Origin: Lactobacillaceae bacterium UBA5807
Lineage (GTDB): Bacteria > Bacillota > Bacilli > Lactobacillales > Lactobacillaceae
NCBI GenBank assembly: GCA_002418005.1
Contig: DIDF01000018.1
Span: 1-54,443 of the forward strand
Length of the DNA: 54,443 nt
Reading direction: 5' to 3'
In this document: one piece after another, positions 42,935-51,268 of the stretch
How the letters are laid out: each line of letters starts with the position of its first letter
Position numbering within the stretch: position 1 is the stretch's first letter
Program-made: the position numbers and the translations under genes
Notes under the pieces: generated by a model
What the model saw: the letters and a program-made list of their open reading frames with translations, nothing else
What the model was told of the DNA's origin: nothing
Database searches by the model: none

Positions 42935-44962
42935 TTATTCCAATGTTAAACCATTTTCAAGATCTGAGTTTACAGTCACTAACTCAACCTTATCATCGGC
43001 ATGCTGAACTGATAATAACATCCCTTGGCTAATTTCGCCCTTCATCTTTCTCGGCTTGAGATTAGAAACAATTATAACTTTCTTGCCCACTAATTTCTTG
43101 AAATCAGGATACCATTCTGCAATTCCTGAGAGAATTTGACGATCGCCGTCATCACCAGCATCAAGTCTAAACTTAAGCAGTTTATCCGCTTCAGCAACTT
43201 TTTGAACATCAATGATTTCGGCAACTTTTAATTCAATCTTCTCAAAAGCTTCAAACCTAATCGGATTCTTGCTTAAAGCCAGGTTAGTATCCTCAGGATT
43301 AAATGTTCCCTTAGCTGCTCTTTGCATAGCTGCTCGGCCTTTTGTCTTATCAGATTTGGTCATTTGGTTCTTAAGAAAATCAATTTCTTCATCCGCATCT
43401 ACTCTTGGAAAAATTGGGGTTCCTTTTTCGGCAACCTTCTTGCCAGCAGGTAAATCAGCGAACTTTAAATCCTTAATGTCAATTCCTTCATCCAAACCTA
43501 GTTGATCAAAAATTTCCTTAGGTGCATGAGTCATAGCTGGACTGATCAGTTCGGCAATCACTCTAAGTGAAGCTGCTAAATGTGCCATTGCAGCATCAAG
43601 TTGATCATGTTTTGATTCATCTTTTTCAAGGTTCCAAGGTTCAGTTTGATCAATATATTTGTTGGTTGCAGAAACTAACTTCCATACTTCTTGAAGAGCC
43701 TCAGAAAAATGCAGGTTATCCATCAATTTTTTATAGTTGGTAATTACATCTGCACTAATATTTTCCAGGTCAGAATCAAACTTGGTTACTCCTCCTTTAT
43801 ATTGAGGAAGAATACCTCCTTCATACTTGTTAATCATCGAAATTGTTCGATTCAATAAATTCCCTAAATCATTAGCAAGATCAAAATTTAATCGATCAAT
43901 GAAATCTTCTGGAGTGAACAAACCGTCTTTGCCGTAAGGCATTGCCCTTAGCAAGTAATAACGTGTAGCATCCAAACCATATTTGTTAACCAAAGTTTCA
44001 GGATAAATAACGTTGCCCTTTGACTTAGACATTTTGCCATCTTTCATCAAAAGCCAGCCGTGGCCATAAACGTGTTTTGGTAATGGCAGTCCTAAAGCAT
44101 GCAAAATAATTGGCCAATAGATGGTGTGGAAACGAACAATTTCTTTACCAACCATATGGACATCTGCAGGCCAATATTTCTTAAAGTTGCTATCGTCATC
44201 AGAATCATAACCTAATGCAGTAATATAGTTGCTCAATGCATCAATCCAAACATAAACAACATGCTTTGGATCAGAACGAACGGGAACTCCCCAATGGAAA
44301 GTAGTCCGAGAAACTGCAAGATCTTCCAGTCCAGGTTTGATGAAGTTATTAATCATTTCATTCATCCTGGTTTCAGGCTGAATAAAGTCAGGGTGATCTT
44401 TATAATATTGAAGCAGCCAGTCAGCATACTTACTCATTTTGAAGAAATAGGACTGTTCATGAACCAGTTGAACTTCGTGGCCACTAGGAGCTTTACCACC
44501 AACGACTTTACCATTGTCATCGCGATACACTTCAGCCAATTGACTTTCAGTGAAGTACTCTTCATCTGAAACAGAATACCAGCCAGTATATTCACCAAGA
44601 TAAATATCACCTTGGTCTTTAAGCTTCTCAAAAATATCTGCAACAGCTTTTTCATGGTAATCGTCAGTAGTTCGAATAAATTTATTATTTGAAATTTCCA
44701 GAGTTTTCCATAATTTTTTGATTCCAGCAGCCATTTTATCAACGTAAGCCTTTGGAGTCGTCCCGAGTTCTTCGGCCTTTTGCTCAATCTTTAAGCCGTG
44801 TTCGTCAGTTCCGGTAAGCAAGAAAACATCATAGCCCATTGCTCTTCTGTAACGGGCTTCAGCATCACAGGCAATTGTTGTGTAAGAATTTCCAATATGT
44901 AACTTACCTGATGGGTAATATATTGGCGTTGTAATGTAATATGTTGGTTTACTTTCCGACAT
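42935..44962 (-). CDS. metG: Methionine--tRNA ligase
   Basis: Class I synthetase charging tRNA-Met, 675 residues. The HIGH-type motif is SGKLHIGNSY, KMSKS is DGKMSKSKGN (about 300-309), and a C-terminal tRNA-binding (EMAP-like) domain covers about 570-675, as in Bacillus MetG. It lacks an evident four-Cys zinc knuckle. GAGGAA precedes the ATG. It heads metG-tatD-rnmV-rsmA; the leader is short and has no T-box or S-box. Confidence 0.97.
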   Translation of the reverse strand: MSESKPTYYITTPIYYPSGKLHIGNSYTTIACDAEARYRRAMGYDVFLLTGTDEHGLKIEQKAEELGTTPKAYVDKMAAGIKKLWKTLEISNNKFIRTTDDYHEKAVADIFEKLKDQGDIYLGEYTGWYSVSDEEYFTESQLAEVYRDDNGKVVGGKAPSGHEVQLVHEQSYFFKMSKYADWLLQYYKDHPDFIQPETRMNEMINNFIKPGLEDLAVSRTTFHWGVPVRSDPKHVVYVWIDALSNYITALGYDSDDDSNFKKYWPADVHMVGKEIVRFHTIYWPIILHALGLPLPKHVYGHGWLLMKDGKMSKSKGNVIYPETLVNKYGLDATRYYLLRAMPYGKDGLFTPEDFIDRLNFDLANDLGNLLNRTISMINKYEGGILPQYKGGVTKFDSDLENISADVITNYKKLMDNLHFSEALQEVWKLVSATNKYIDQTEPWNLEKDESKHDQLDAAMAHLAASLRVIAELISPAMTHAPKEIFDQLGLDEGIDIKDLKFADLPAGKKVAEKGTPIFPRVDADEEIDFLKNQMTKSDKTKGRAAMQRAAKGTFNPEDTNLALSKNPIRFEAFEKIELKVAEIIDVQKVAEADKLLKFRLDAGDDGDRQILSGIAEWYPDFKKLVGKKVIIVSNLKPRKMKGEISQGMLLSVQHADDKVELVTVNSDLENGLTLE

Positions 44963-45010
44963 GAAAGTTCCTCTTTTCTAAATCTTTAATCAATTTTTAA
45001 TGATACAAAA

Positions 45011-45019
45011 ATTATAGCA
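45011..45019 (-). promoter_or_regulatory. metG promoter, extended -10
   Basis: Minus-strand TGCTATAAT, a consensus TATAAT with TGn extension, about 50 bases before metG. The -35 region is poor, which is usual for extended -10 promoters. Confidence 0.65.
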
Positions 45020-45056
45020 AAAATAAGTCAATAATGCGATTACCACAAAAGGAAAA

Positions 45057-45899
45057 TTAAAAAAGATCTAATTGCATCGGCGCCAAGCCATTAAAATTAA
45101 TTCCAAGCATTTTCTTAAGCTCAAGCGCGTTATCAGCAGCATCCCCACCACTATTATTGTTAAAAATGATGACAACTTCATTAGCTTCTTTGTTAAGTGT
45201 TTTTACCGTATCAGCAAAGCTTTGTAATTCCTGTGAAGAATATCTGTAAAGCGTTCGCTGTTTCCGCCAGTTTTGATTACTGGTCCAGCCCTTAACATTT
45301 CTGCCGTGAAGTCTAAGCATCGCCAAATTTTTGTCTGTGACAACCGGTGAGAAAGGCACACCCATATTTGTGGCATGAGGTTCATCAACAATAACCTGAG
45401 TCATATGCAGTTCAGACAAGTACCCACTGACATCATCTTTAATCTCAGGAGTATACCAAGTGGAATTTCGAAACTCAACAGAAATCGAAACTCCAGGTAA
45501 AATCACTCTAATATTTCTCAGATAATCAATGGACTCCAGACTTCGCTTAAAAGAAGGTGGAAATTGAAATAAAATTGTTTTTAATTGGTTGGCTTTTCTA
45601 AGAGGAAAAACTGCCTTGAGATAATCTTGAAACGCCTGTTGACGACTTTCGTCTGTAATCTCATCTTTATCATACTGATCATGAAGAGTCATCAAGCGAT
45701 TAGCCTTTAAAATAAATTGAAAATTATCAGGAACCTGATGCTGCCAATTTTCAATAACTTCTCGTCTGGGAATTGCGTAAAAAGGCGTGTCTAATTCAAC
45801 AACTGGAAAAAATGCACTGTATTCGCTTAATTTTACTTTTCTGTCTTCACCTATTAAAGAAGGATGATCTGAAAATGTTGTTAATCCAATATTAATCAA
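45057..45899 (-). CDS. DUF72 (YecE-like) protein
   Basis: A TIM-barrel-like DUF72 protein of about 280 residues with unknown biochemistry. INIGLTTFSDHPSL, the FYAIPRREV and FRNSTWYTPEI regions, and LRLHGRN are family features. The start is placed at TTG 45899: AAGGAGG ends 9 bases before it, while the ATG three codons earlier abuts the SD directly. It is the last gene of the mvaA-HExxH-sirtuin-DUF72 run. Confidence 0.88.
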   Translation of the reverse strand: MINIGLTTFSDHPSLIGEDRKVKLSEYSAFFPVVELDTPFYAIPRREVIENWQHQVPDNFQFILKANRLMTLHDQYDKDEITDESRQQAFQDYLKAVFPLRKANQLKTILFQFPPSFKRSLESIDYLRNIRVILPGVSISVEFRNSTWYTPEIKDDVSGYLSELHMTQVIVDEPHATNMGVPFSPVVTDKNLAMLRLHGRNVKGWTSNQNWRKQRTLYRYSSQELQSFADTVKTLNKEANEVVIIFNNNSGGDAADNALELKKMLGINFNGLAPMQLDLF

Positions 45900-45921
45900 A
45901 AGTCCCATCCTCCTTTTTAAA

Positions 45922-46635
45922 CTAATTCACTTCAAGTTTATCAAACAAATCGACGGCATTTTCTTGAACCATTGTAAAATCAAATGGAAATTCCAATTTC
46001 TCTTGATTAATGGCAATCACTTTAGCAGAAGATGATCGATAATCAATTAACCCTGCAAACGGATATACCCTCATAGATGTGCCAACGATAACAATCAGAT
46101 CAGCTTTTGAAACAGCATCGACACTACGGGATATGTTTTGGGCGTTTAATCCTTCACCATATAAAACAATATTTGGTCTTAAAATTCCACCATCTTCAGT
46201 ATGGTACATACTTTTTAAATATTCATGATAGTCAATGTGCTTACCACATTTCGTGCAATAGACATCATACAGATTCCCGTGAAATTCGATTAGATTTTTA
46301 GTTTTAGCATCCTTATATAAATTATCGATATTTTGTGTAATCACAAATGCATTGCGTTTTTGGGTGAACTCAGCTTGTTTAGTATGGATCACATTGGGCT
46401 TGGCATCCGGATAATACATATTTTTCATCATATAAGCATAAAAAGTTTTAGGCTCCTGATTCAATGCATCACTGCTCAAATACCATTCCGCAGGATGATC
46501 TGATTTATCATTTGTATACAGACCACCTTTCGAACGATAGTCAGGAATCCCTGAAGGAGTTGAAACTCCAGCACCAGTTAAAAAGACAATTCTCTGCGCA
46601 TTATCAAAAGTTTTTTGAATATCCGATTCTGCCAT
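45922..46635 (-). CDS. Sir2-family NAD-dependent protein deacylase
   Basis: A sirtuin of about 237 residues. NAD-binding GAGVSTPSGIPDYRS, ITQNIDNLY and catalytic His in IEFHGN are present, as is VGTSMRVYPFAGL. Only the first zinc pair (CTKCGK) is visible; where a second CxxC is usual, the sequence reads MYHTEDGGILRPN. The ATG at 46635 has GGGAGG 7 bases upstream. It lies between the HExxH gene and the DUF72 gene. Confidence 0.92.
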   Translation of the reverse strand: MAESDIQKTFDNAQRIVFLTGAGVSTPSGIPDYRSKGGLYTNDKSDHPAEWYLSSDALNQEPKTFYAYMMKNMYYPDAKPNVIHTKQAEFTQKRNAFVITQNIDNLYKDAKTKNLIEFHGNLYDVYCTKCGKHIDYHEYLKSMYHTEDGGILRPNIVLYGEGLNAQNISRSVDAVSKADLIVIVGTSMRVYPFAGLIDYRSSSAKVIAINQEKLEFPFDFTMVQENAVDLFDKLEVN

Positions 46636-46654
46636 TAAAATTCCTCCCATATAA

Positions 46655-47626
46655 TTATTGACGAATAATATAAGGCATCTTTAACTCCTTAAACAAGTCC
46701 TCTACCTTCTTATCATACATCGACTTGAAAAATTCAGGGTCTTCCTTATTTCCTTTTGGTCCGGAAATCACAAATGAATTTTGTTCATCGGCTTTATAGA
46801 AACCAACGTAAGCCCTTGTATCGGTGTTCTTTTCAAAAAGTTCTGAATGAAAAATTTGAAATAACTGCCGAACTTCAAGATTCAATTGACGCTTGGAAAG
46901 GACAGTTGTTACTGTAGTAAATTCCGAATTATGCAAAGGTGGCAATTCCCATTGTTTCAACTGATTATCGAAAGCTTTAAAGATTTTAACAACATTTCTT
47001 CGAAGCTCAAAAGGAGAATTGGTTGGCTTCTCAGTAATAATATTATAAATCTTCTCAGCTGCTGCAAATGAAACTGGAAAATCCTTTTTAAGCTGATCTG
47101 AAACACTGTCATAATTGTCGCCATAAAATACGTGAGCATCTATCAATGTTAGCAACCTCAGAGTCATCTGATCATCAAGTGGGTTTGGCTCAGGTTTGAT
47201 TGTGTTATAGATACCGTTAAAGTAAAGAGCCTCGATTCTTTTATTAATCAAATTATGTTTTCGCTGTTCAGCAACAACGACAATGTGCGAAACAATGTCG
47301 TAAAGCTCAGTTCCCATCATTTTAAGCTGATCATCTAATTGATCTTGCCCAGTGGTTAAGCTAAAAAAGACCTGAGGAAATCCTCTAAGAATCATCAATA
47401 AATGTAAAAGTTCATGTGAGGCGGTGTAATTTGGTGCACTCAAGTCACTTACTTGAATATAAATATGATCTTTATCTTGAACTATCTGAGATTGATCCTG
47501 GCGAACAAACCCTGCTTTCATCTTGCCGATAAAGTCCACAGTTACCTTACCTGGAAAATAATTATTTACCGCGTTAATTAAACTTTGGACTTGGTCATTA
47601 ATCTGGACGTCATTATCTTTTGCCAT
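46655..47626 (-). CDS. Uncharacterised zincin-like protein (HExxH)
   Basis: 323 residues without signal peptide or membrane segments. The motif ASHELLHLLMILRG (near 69-82) has the HExxH zinc signature of metallopeptidases, with further His and Asp downstream (VSHIVVVAEQRKH). Similar proteins sit beside mvaA in lactobacilli, some with the label IpaB/EvcA family; no function is established to my knowledge. It starts 3 bases after mvaA, so it is cotranscribed and probably coupled; its own SD is weak. Confidence 0.78.
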   Translation of the reverse strand: MAKDNDVQINDQVQSLINAVNNYFPGKVTVDFIGKMKAGFVRQDQSQIVQDKDHIYIQVSDLSAPNYTASHELLHLLMILRGFPQVFFSLTTGQDQLDDQLKMMGTELYDIVSHIVVVAEQRKHNLINKRIEALYFNGIYNTIKPEPNPLDDQMTLRLLTLIDAHVFYGDNYDSVSDQLKKDFPVSFAAAEKIYNIITEKPTNSPFELRRNVVKIFKAFDNQLKQWELPPLHNSEFTTVTTVLSKRQLNLEVRQLFQIFHSELFEKNTDTRAYVGFYKADEQNSFVISGPKGNKEDPEFFKSMYDKKVEDLFKELKMPYIIRQ

Positions 47627-47629
47627 TTA

Positions 47630-48892
47630 TTATTCCCGCTTTCCGCTTCTAATCATTCTGATAATCTTCTTTGCACTTCTTGCATCCACTGAACTTTGCT
47701 TTCTTAATTCAGCAACAACTTGATCCACTTCTTTTGGTTTAGCACCATTGGCCAAAGCCATCGACTTTAGCTGCAAATTCATATGTCCCTTTTGAATTCC
47801 TTCAGAAACCAAAGCTTTAAGTGCCGCTAAATTTTGGGCTAACCCAACCGAAGCAATCACTTTCATTTCTTCTTTAACATTTTTTATCCCAGCTATTTTC
47901 TTATTTACTTCTACAAGCGGCAAAACCGAAGTTGCCCCGCCAACAAATCCAACTGGGATAGGAATTGTCATTTTGCCTACCAAAAATTCCCTTTGAACTT
48001 CCCAGGTACTTATTCCATGGTATTTCTCAGAATTGGCGGCAAAAGAGTGTAAAGCTGCTTCTAAAGCCCGAAAATCATTGCCAAAAGCCATTGCCACTGC
48101 GTCAATGCCATTCATAATTCCCTTATTATGAGTAGTTGCTCTTTTAATATCTAGCTGAGCTATTTCACTTGCCTCAGCAATCCGCTGTGCTACCATCTTG
48201 CCCGCTTTCTTTGACTTTGCAAGGTGATCAAACGAAACTTTGCCAACGACCTTTACTAATGCATGGGCTGAATAATTCGTTAAAATCGCCATCAAAAGTT
48301 GGGAATCTGTTTTTTTAGCAATAAATTTACTACATGCCTCAAGCATTGTATTTAGAGTATTGGCGCCCATAGATTCTCCAGCATCAAGAGACATATCAAC
48401 TGCCAAATAATTGGAAGAAATCGACCGAGTGCAAATTTTTTGAGCACCATCTCCGTGTTTCAAGGCTGATGGATGGCTCTGATTGGCAATCTTAATGATT
48501 TCAGATTTATGGTCCTTGATAAAATTTTCAAACCCCAGTTTATCGCTGACCTTAAAAATCATTTCTCCATCAACTAACTTATTGATAACCTCGGCACTTA
48601 TTCCGTTATTTTGACTCAGCATTTTTGCCCCATTACTTGCGGCAGCAACTACGGATGGTTCTTCTGTGACCATTGGGACTAAATAATCCTTCCCATTAAT
48701 CAAGAAATTTACGGCAATTCCTTCAGGCAAACTGAAGTTAGTCAGATAATTTTCAATGAGATTTTGAGAGACTTCATTTTTATTTTTTGAAATCAATCCA
48801 TCCTCATCAGAATTCAGATGAGCATGGTTCTCAATCATTTTGGCACGTTTTAAGTAACTAAGCTTATAAAATTGTTTCCATTGCGGGTCCAA
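47630..48892 (-). CDS. mvaA: Hydroxymethylglutaryl-CoA reductase, degradative-type (class II)
   Basis: Reduces HMG-CoA to mevalonate for isoprenoid precursors in Gram-positive cocci and lactobacilli. ENYLTNFSLPEGIAVNFLING matches the substrate-loop motif, DAGESMGANTLNT the DxxxMGxN motif and TTHNKGIMNGIDAVA the region with the catalytic Lys; 420 residues is normal for class II. The TTG start has GGTGA 6 bases upstream. It follows the ppx terminator closely. Confidence 0.95.
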   Translation of the reverse strand: MDPQWKQFYKLSYLKRAKMIENHAHLNSDEDGLISKNKNEVSQNLIENYLTNFSLPEGIAVNFLINGKDYLVPMVTEEPSVVAAASNGAKMLSQNNGISAEVINKLVDGEMIFKVSDKLGFENFIKDHKSEIIKIANQSHPSALKHGDGAQKICTRSISSNYLAVDMSLDAGESMGANTLNTMLEACSKFIAKKTDSQLLMAILTNYSAHALVKVVGKVSFDHLAKSKKAGKMVAQRIAEASEIAQLDIKRATTHNKGIMNGIDAVAMAFGNDFRALEAALHSFAANSEKYHGISTWEVQREFLVGKMTIPIPVGFVGGATSVLPLVEVNKKIAGIKNVKEEMKVIASVGLAQNLAALKALVSEGIQKGHMNLQLKSMALANGAKPKEVDQVVAELRKQSSVDARSAKKIIRMIRSGKRE

Positions 48893-48916
48893 TTTAAGTC
48901 ACCAATCCTTTAATGC

Positions 48917-48945
48917 AAAAAACTGGCCAAGTTTACACTTGTCCA
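48917..48945 (-). terminator. Terminator of trpS-ppx
   Basis: TGGACAAGT pairs with ACTTGGCCA (one mismatch) and is followed by GTTTTTT on the minus strand. It ends 24 bases before mvaA, so mvaA may rely partly on read-through. Confidence 0.7.
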
Positions 48946-48955
48946 ATTTAATTTA

Positions 48956-49897
48956 TTATTTAATTTTTTGATTACTGAAATGTTGTTCAACATATTCAGT
49001 GATGATTCCTTCCCGAACGCCACTTTCAGAAAAAATTACTTTCTTTGAGTCCACAAAATCCAAAAGAACGATTAATGGCAAAAGTCCACCAACAATGATA
49101 TCAGCCCGGTCATTTTCTAGACCTTGAATTCGTTGGCGTTTTTTTAAGTTTACCCTAATCAAGCTCATAAAAGTGCGATTAACCTGTTCATAAGTTAGGT
49201 GATAGCCATGAATTGAATCAATGTGAGTCATTTTTTGACGGCGACGATTAATTCTGGCCAACGTTCGATTGGCACCACCCAATAAAACTAGGGGCTGTTT
49301 ACTTGATTGTGGAAGCCACTTTATCTTTGAAAAAACTTTCCGGATATGAAACATCCCATTGTATAGATTTGCTCCAGAAATCAAATCACCTAAACGATAC
49401 CGCTCACTAATGTTAACTGCTCCAATTGGAATACTGGTTAAGTTGGTATTTTGACCGTTTTTAACCCGAATTAACTCGCAACTGGCACCACCAATATCTA
49501 AGATTAAACAATTTTTTGATCCAAGACGATTCATGACACCAAGGTAATCATAATAAGCTTCTTTATTTCCTGAAAGCACTCTAACATCAATACCAATGCG
49601 CTGTTTTACTTGATCTAGAAACTGATTCCTGTTTACTGCTTGTCTTACTGCCGCAGTGGCAATTCCAATCACATTAACTGAATCGTATTTTAGATAAATT
49701 TTTTGAAAATTTTCTAGAGCATTAATGGTTCGATCAATAGCAACTGTCTGCAGCACTTTTTCCTTGCCCATGCCTTCAGACAGCCGACTATCATTTTTAA
49801 TTCGCTTAATCTCTCGATAAGAACCATTTGAATCGATCTGGTTAATCGCCATTCGGACTGAATTAGACCCAATATCCAAAATTACAAGGTTTTCCAT
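48956..49897 (-). CDS. ppx: Ppx/GppA-family exopolyphosphatase
   Basis: An ASKHA-fold phosphatase, about 313 residues, of the short single-unit Ppx/GppA type without the C-terminal HD domain. VILDIGSNSVRM, GIATAAVRQA, and the second phosphate loop LILDIGGASCEL are clear. Substrate may be polyphosphate or pppGpp. The ATG at 49897 has AAGGA 8 bases upstream; an ATG three codons earlier is flush against that SD. It follows trpS by 24 bases. Confidence 0.9.
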   Translation of the reverse strand: MENLVILDIGSNSVRMAINQIDSNGSYREIKRIKNDSRLSEGMGKEKVLQTVAIDRTINALENFQKIYLKYDSVNVIGIATAAVRQAVNRNQFLDQVKQRIGIDVRVLSGNKEAYYDYLGVMNRLGSKNCLILDIGGASCELIRVKNGQNTNLTSIPIGAVNISERYRLGDLISGANLYNGMFHIRKVFSKIKWLPQSSKQPLVLLGGANRTLARINRRRQKMTHIDSIHGYHLTYEQVNRTFMSLIRVNLKKRQRIQGLENDRADIIVGGLLPLIVLLDFVDSKKVIFSESGVREGIITEYVEQHFSNQKIK

Positions 49898-49921
49898 CCC
49901 TGCCATCCTTTCTTGGCCTAA

Positions 49922-50938
49922 TTATCCAAAATAGTTGATACCAATGGCATCACGAACCTCTTTCAAAGTTTGATTGGCTACTTCATTTGCATGAGCGCTG
50001 CCTTTTTTCAAAATTTCATAGACACTAGGAATATCTTTAGCATACTGGTTGTATCGATCTCTAATTGGTTGTAAGAACGCCTGCATAACGTCATTCAAGT
50101 AAAGTTTAATCTTAACATCCCCAAGACCACCATGTTGATATTGAGCCTTAAGATCAGCAACTTTAGCCTTATCGTGGTCAAAAATATCCAAATAAGTGAA
50201 GACAGTATTTCCTTCAACTTTACCAGGATCTTCTACATGGACGTGATCTGGGTCGGTATACATTGACATTATCTTTGACTTAATAGTATCAGCATCATCA
50301 GACAAGTAGATTGCATTACCCAAAGATTTACTCATTTTGGCATTGCCATCCAATCCAGGAATCCTGCCCATACCCTTAGGTGGAAAATATCCTTCTGGTT
50401 CGACTAAAATATTTTGTTTATAAATCGAATTAAAGGACCGAACAATTTCTCGAGTTTGTTCAAGCATTGGTTCTTGATCATCCCCAACTGGAACCGTTGT
50501 GGCTTTAAAAGCTGTAATGTCAGCGGCCTGGCTAATTGGGTACATTGCAAAACCAACCGGCACACTTTGACCAAACTTCTTTTGTTTAATTTCAGTTTTA
50601 ACGGTTGGGTTTCTGTTTAAGCGAGAAACCGTGACTAAATTAGCATAATGCTCGGTCAGCTCACTAAGAGCCGGAATTTGAGACTGAACCAAAATTGTTG
50701 ATTTTTCGGGATCAATTCCAACCGCTAAATAATCTAAGGCAACTTGAATTAAACTGCGGCGAATCTTTTCAGGATCACGGGCATTATCGGTTAAAGCTTG
50801 AATATCAGCAATCATAATAAAGGTTTCGTACTCACCGGAATTTTGTAATTCAACCCGGTTTTTTAAAGATCCAACATAATGGCCAATATGTAACTTGCCT
50901 GTTGGTCGATCACCAGTTAAAATAATCTTTTTTACCAT
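49922..50938 (-). CDS. trpS: Tryptophan--tRNA ligase
   Basis: Class I synthetase charging tRNA-Trp, 338 residues. The HIGH motif is GKLHIGHYVGS and KMSKS is NAKMSKSLGN (about 197-206). AAGGAAG precedes the ATG. Control is by the Trp T-box in its leader; ppx is downstream in the same unit. Confidence 0.98.
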   Translation of the reverse strand: MVKKIILTGDRPTGKLHIGHYVGSLKNRVELQNSGEYETFIMIADIQALTDNARDPEKIRRSLIQVALDYLAVGIDPEKSTILVQSQIPALSELTEHYANLVTVSRLNRNPTVKTEIKQKKFGQSVPVGFAMYPISQAADITAFKATTVPVGDDQEPMLEQTREIVRSFNSIYKQNILVEPEGYFPPKGMGRIPGLDGNAKMSKSLGNAIYLSDDADTIKSKIMSMYTDPDHVHVEDPGKVEGNTVFTYLDIFDHDKAKVADLKAQYQHGGLGDVKIKLYLNDVMQAFLQPIRDRYNQYAKDIPSVYEILKKGSAHANEVANQTLKEVRDAIGINYFG

Positions 50939-50955
50939 TCTTATATCTTCCTTTC

Positions 50956-51147
50956 AAAAAAAGCGTCCTATTGTTCTTACAATAGGACGCATATTACGTG
51001 GTACCACCTAATTTGCAACTAAATTAACAAAGTTGCCGCTCATAACGATAAGGAGTTACCCTTTTTTAATCCATTTCGAAGTTTTAATTCACTTTCAGCA
51101 TTTGTGAAATCTCTGGTTTGAAAAGCTCTACTTTTACTTGATCCATC
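50956..51147 (-). promoter_or_regulatory. Tryptophan T-box riboswitch of trpS
   Basis: The leader holds the T-box consensus TAGGTGGTACCACG (51010-50997). A 12-bp terminator stem (GCGTCCTATTGT / ACAATAGGACGC, 50990-50963) follows, with seven T. Upstream, the probable specifier is TGG (51073-51071) in GAAATGGA, the Trp codon. Uncharged tRNA-Trp would pair with both and form the antiterminator. Confidence 0.92.
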
Positions 51148-51153
51148 GATATA

Positions 51154-51182
51154 ATTCTACTGATTATCTGATCAATTGTAAA
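51154..51182 (-). promoter_or_regulatory. trpS promoter
   Basis: Minus-strand -35 TTTACA, 17-base spacer, -10 TAGAAT. Its -35 lies 11 bases from the -35 of the divergent helD promoter. Confidence 0.8.
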
Positions 51183-51193
51183 GTCTGAATTGA

Positions 51194-51222
51194 TTGACAG
51201 ATAAGAGAAATCAAACTAGAAT
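51194..51222 (+). promoter_or_regulatory. helD promoter
   Basis: Perfect -35 TTGACA, 17-base spacer, -10 TAGAAT. The first possible TTG start of the helD frame is part of this -35 and an in-frame ATG overlaps the -10, so neither can be the real start. Confidence 0.85.
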
Positions 51223-51268
51223 GTTTCAAGCACTTAAATATAGTAGAAAAGAAAGGACGGTCATTAGT

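Noticed and set aside
44963..45056. T-box or S-box riboswitch for metG
   Set aside because: The leader is only about 40-50 bases long and has no T-box consensus or SAM-riboswitch structure.
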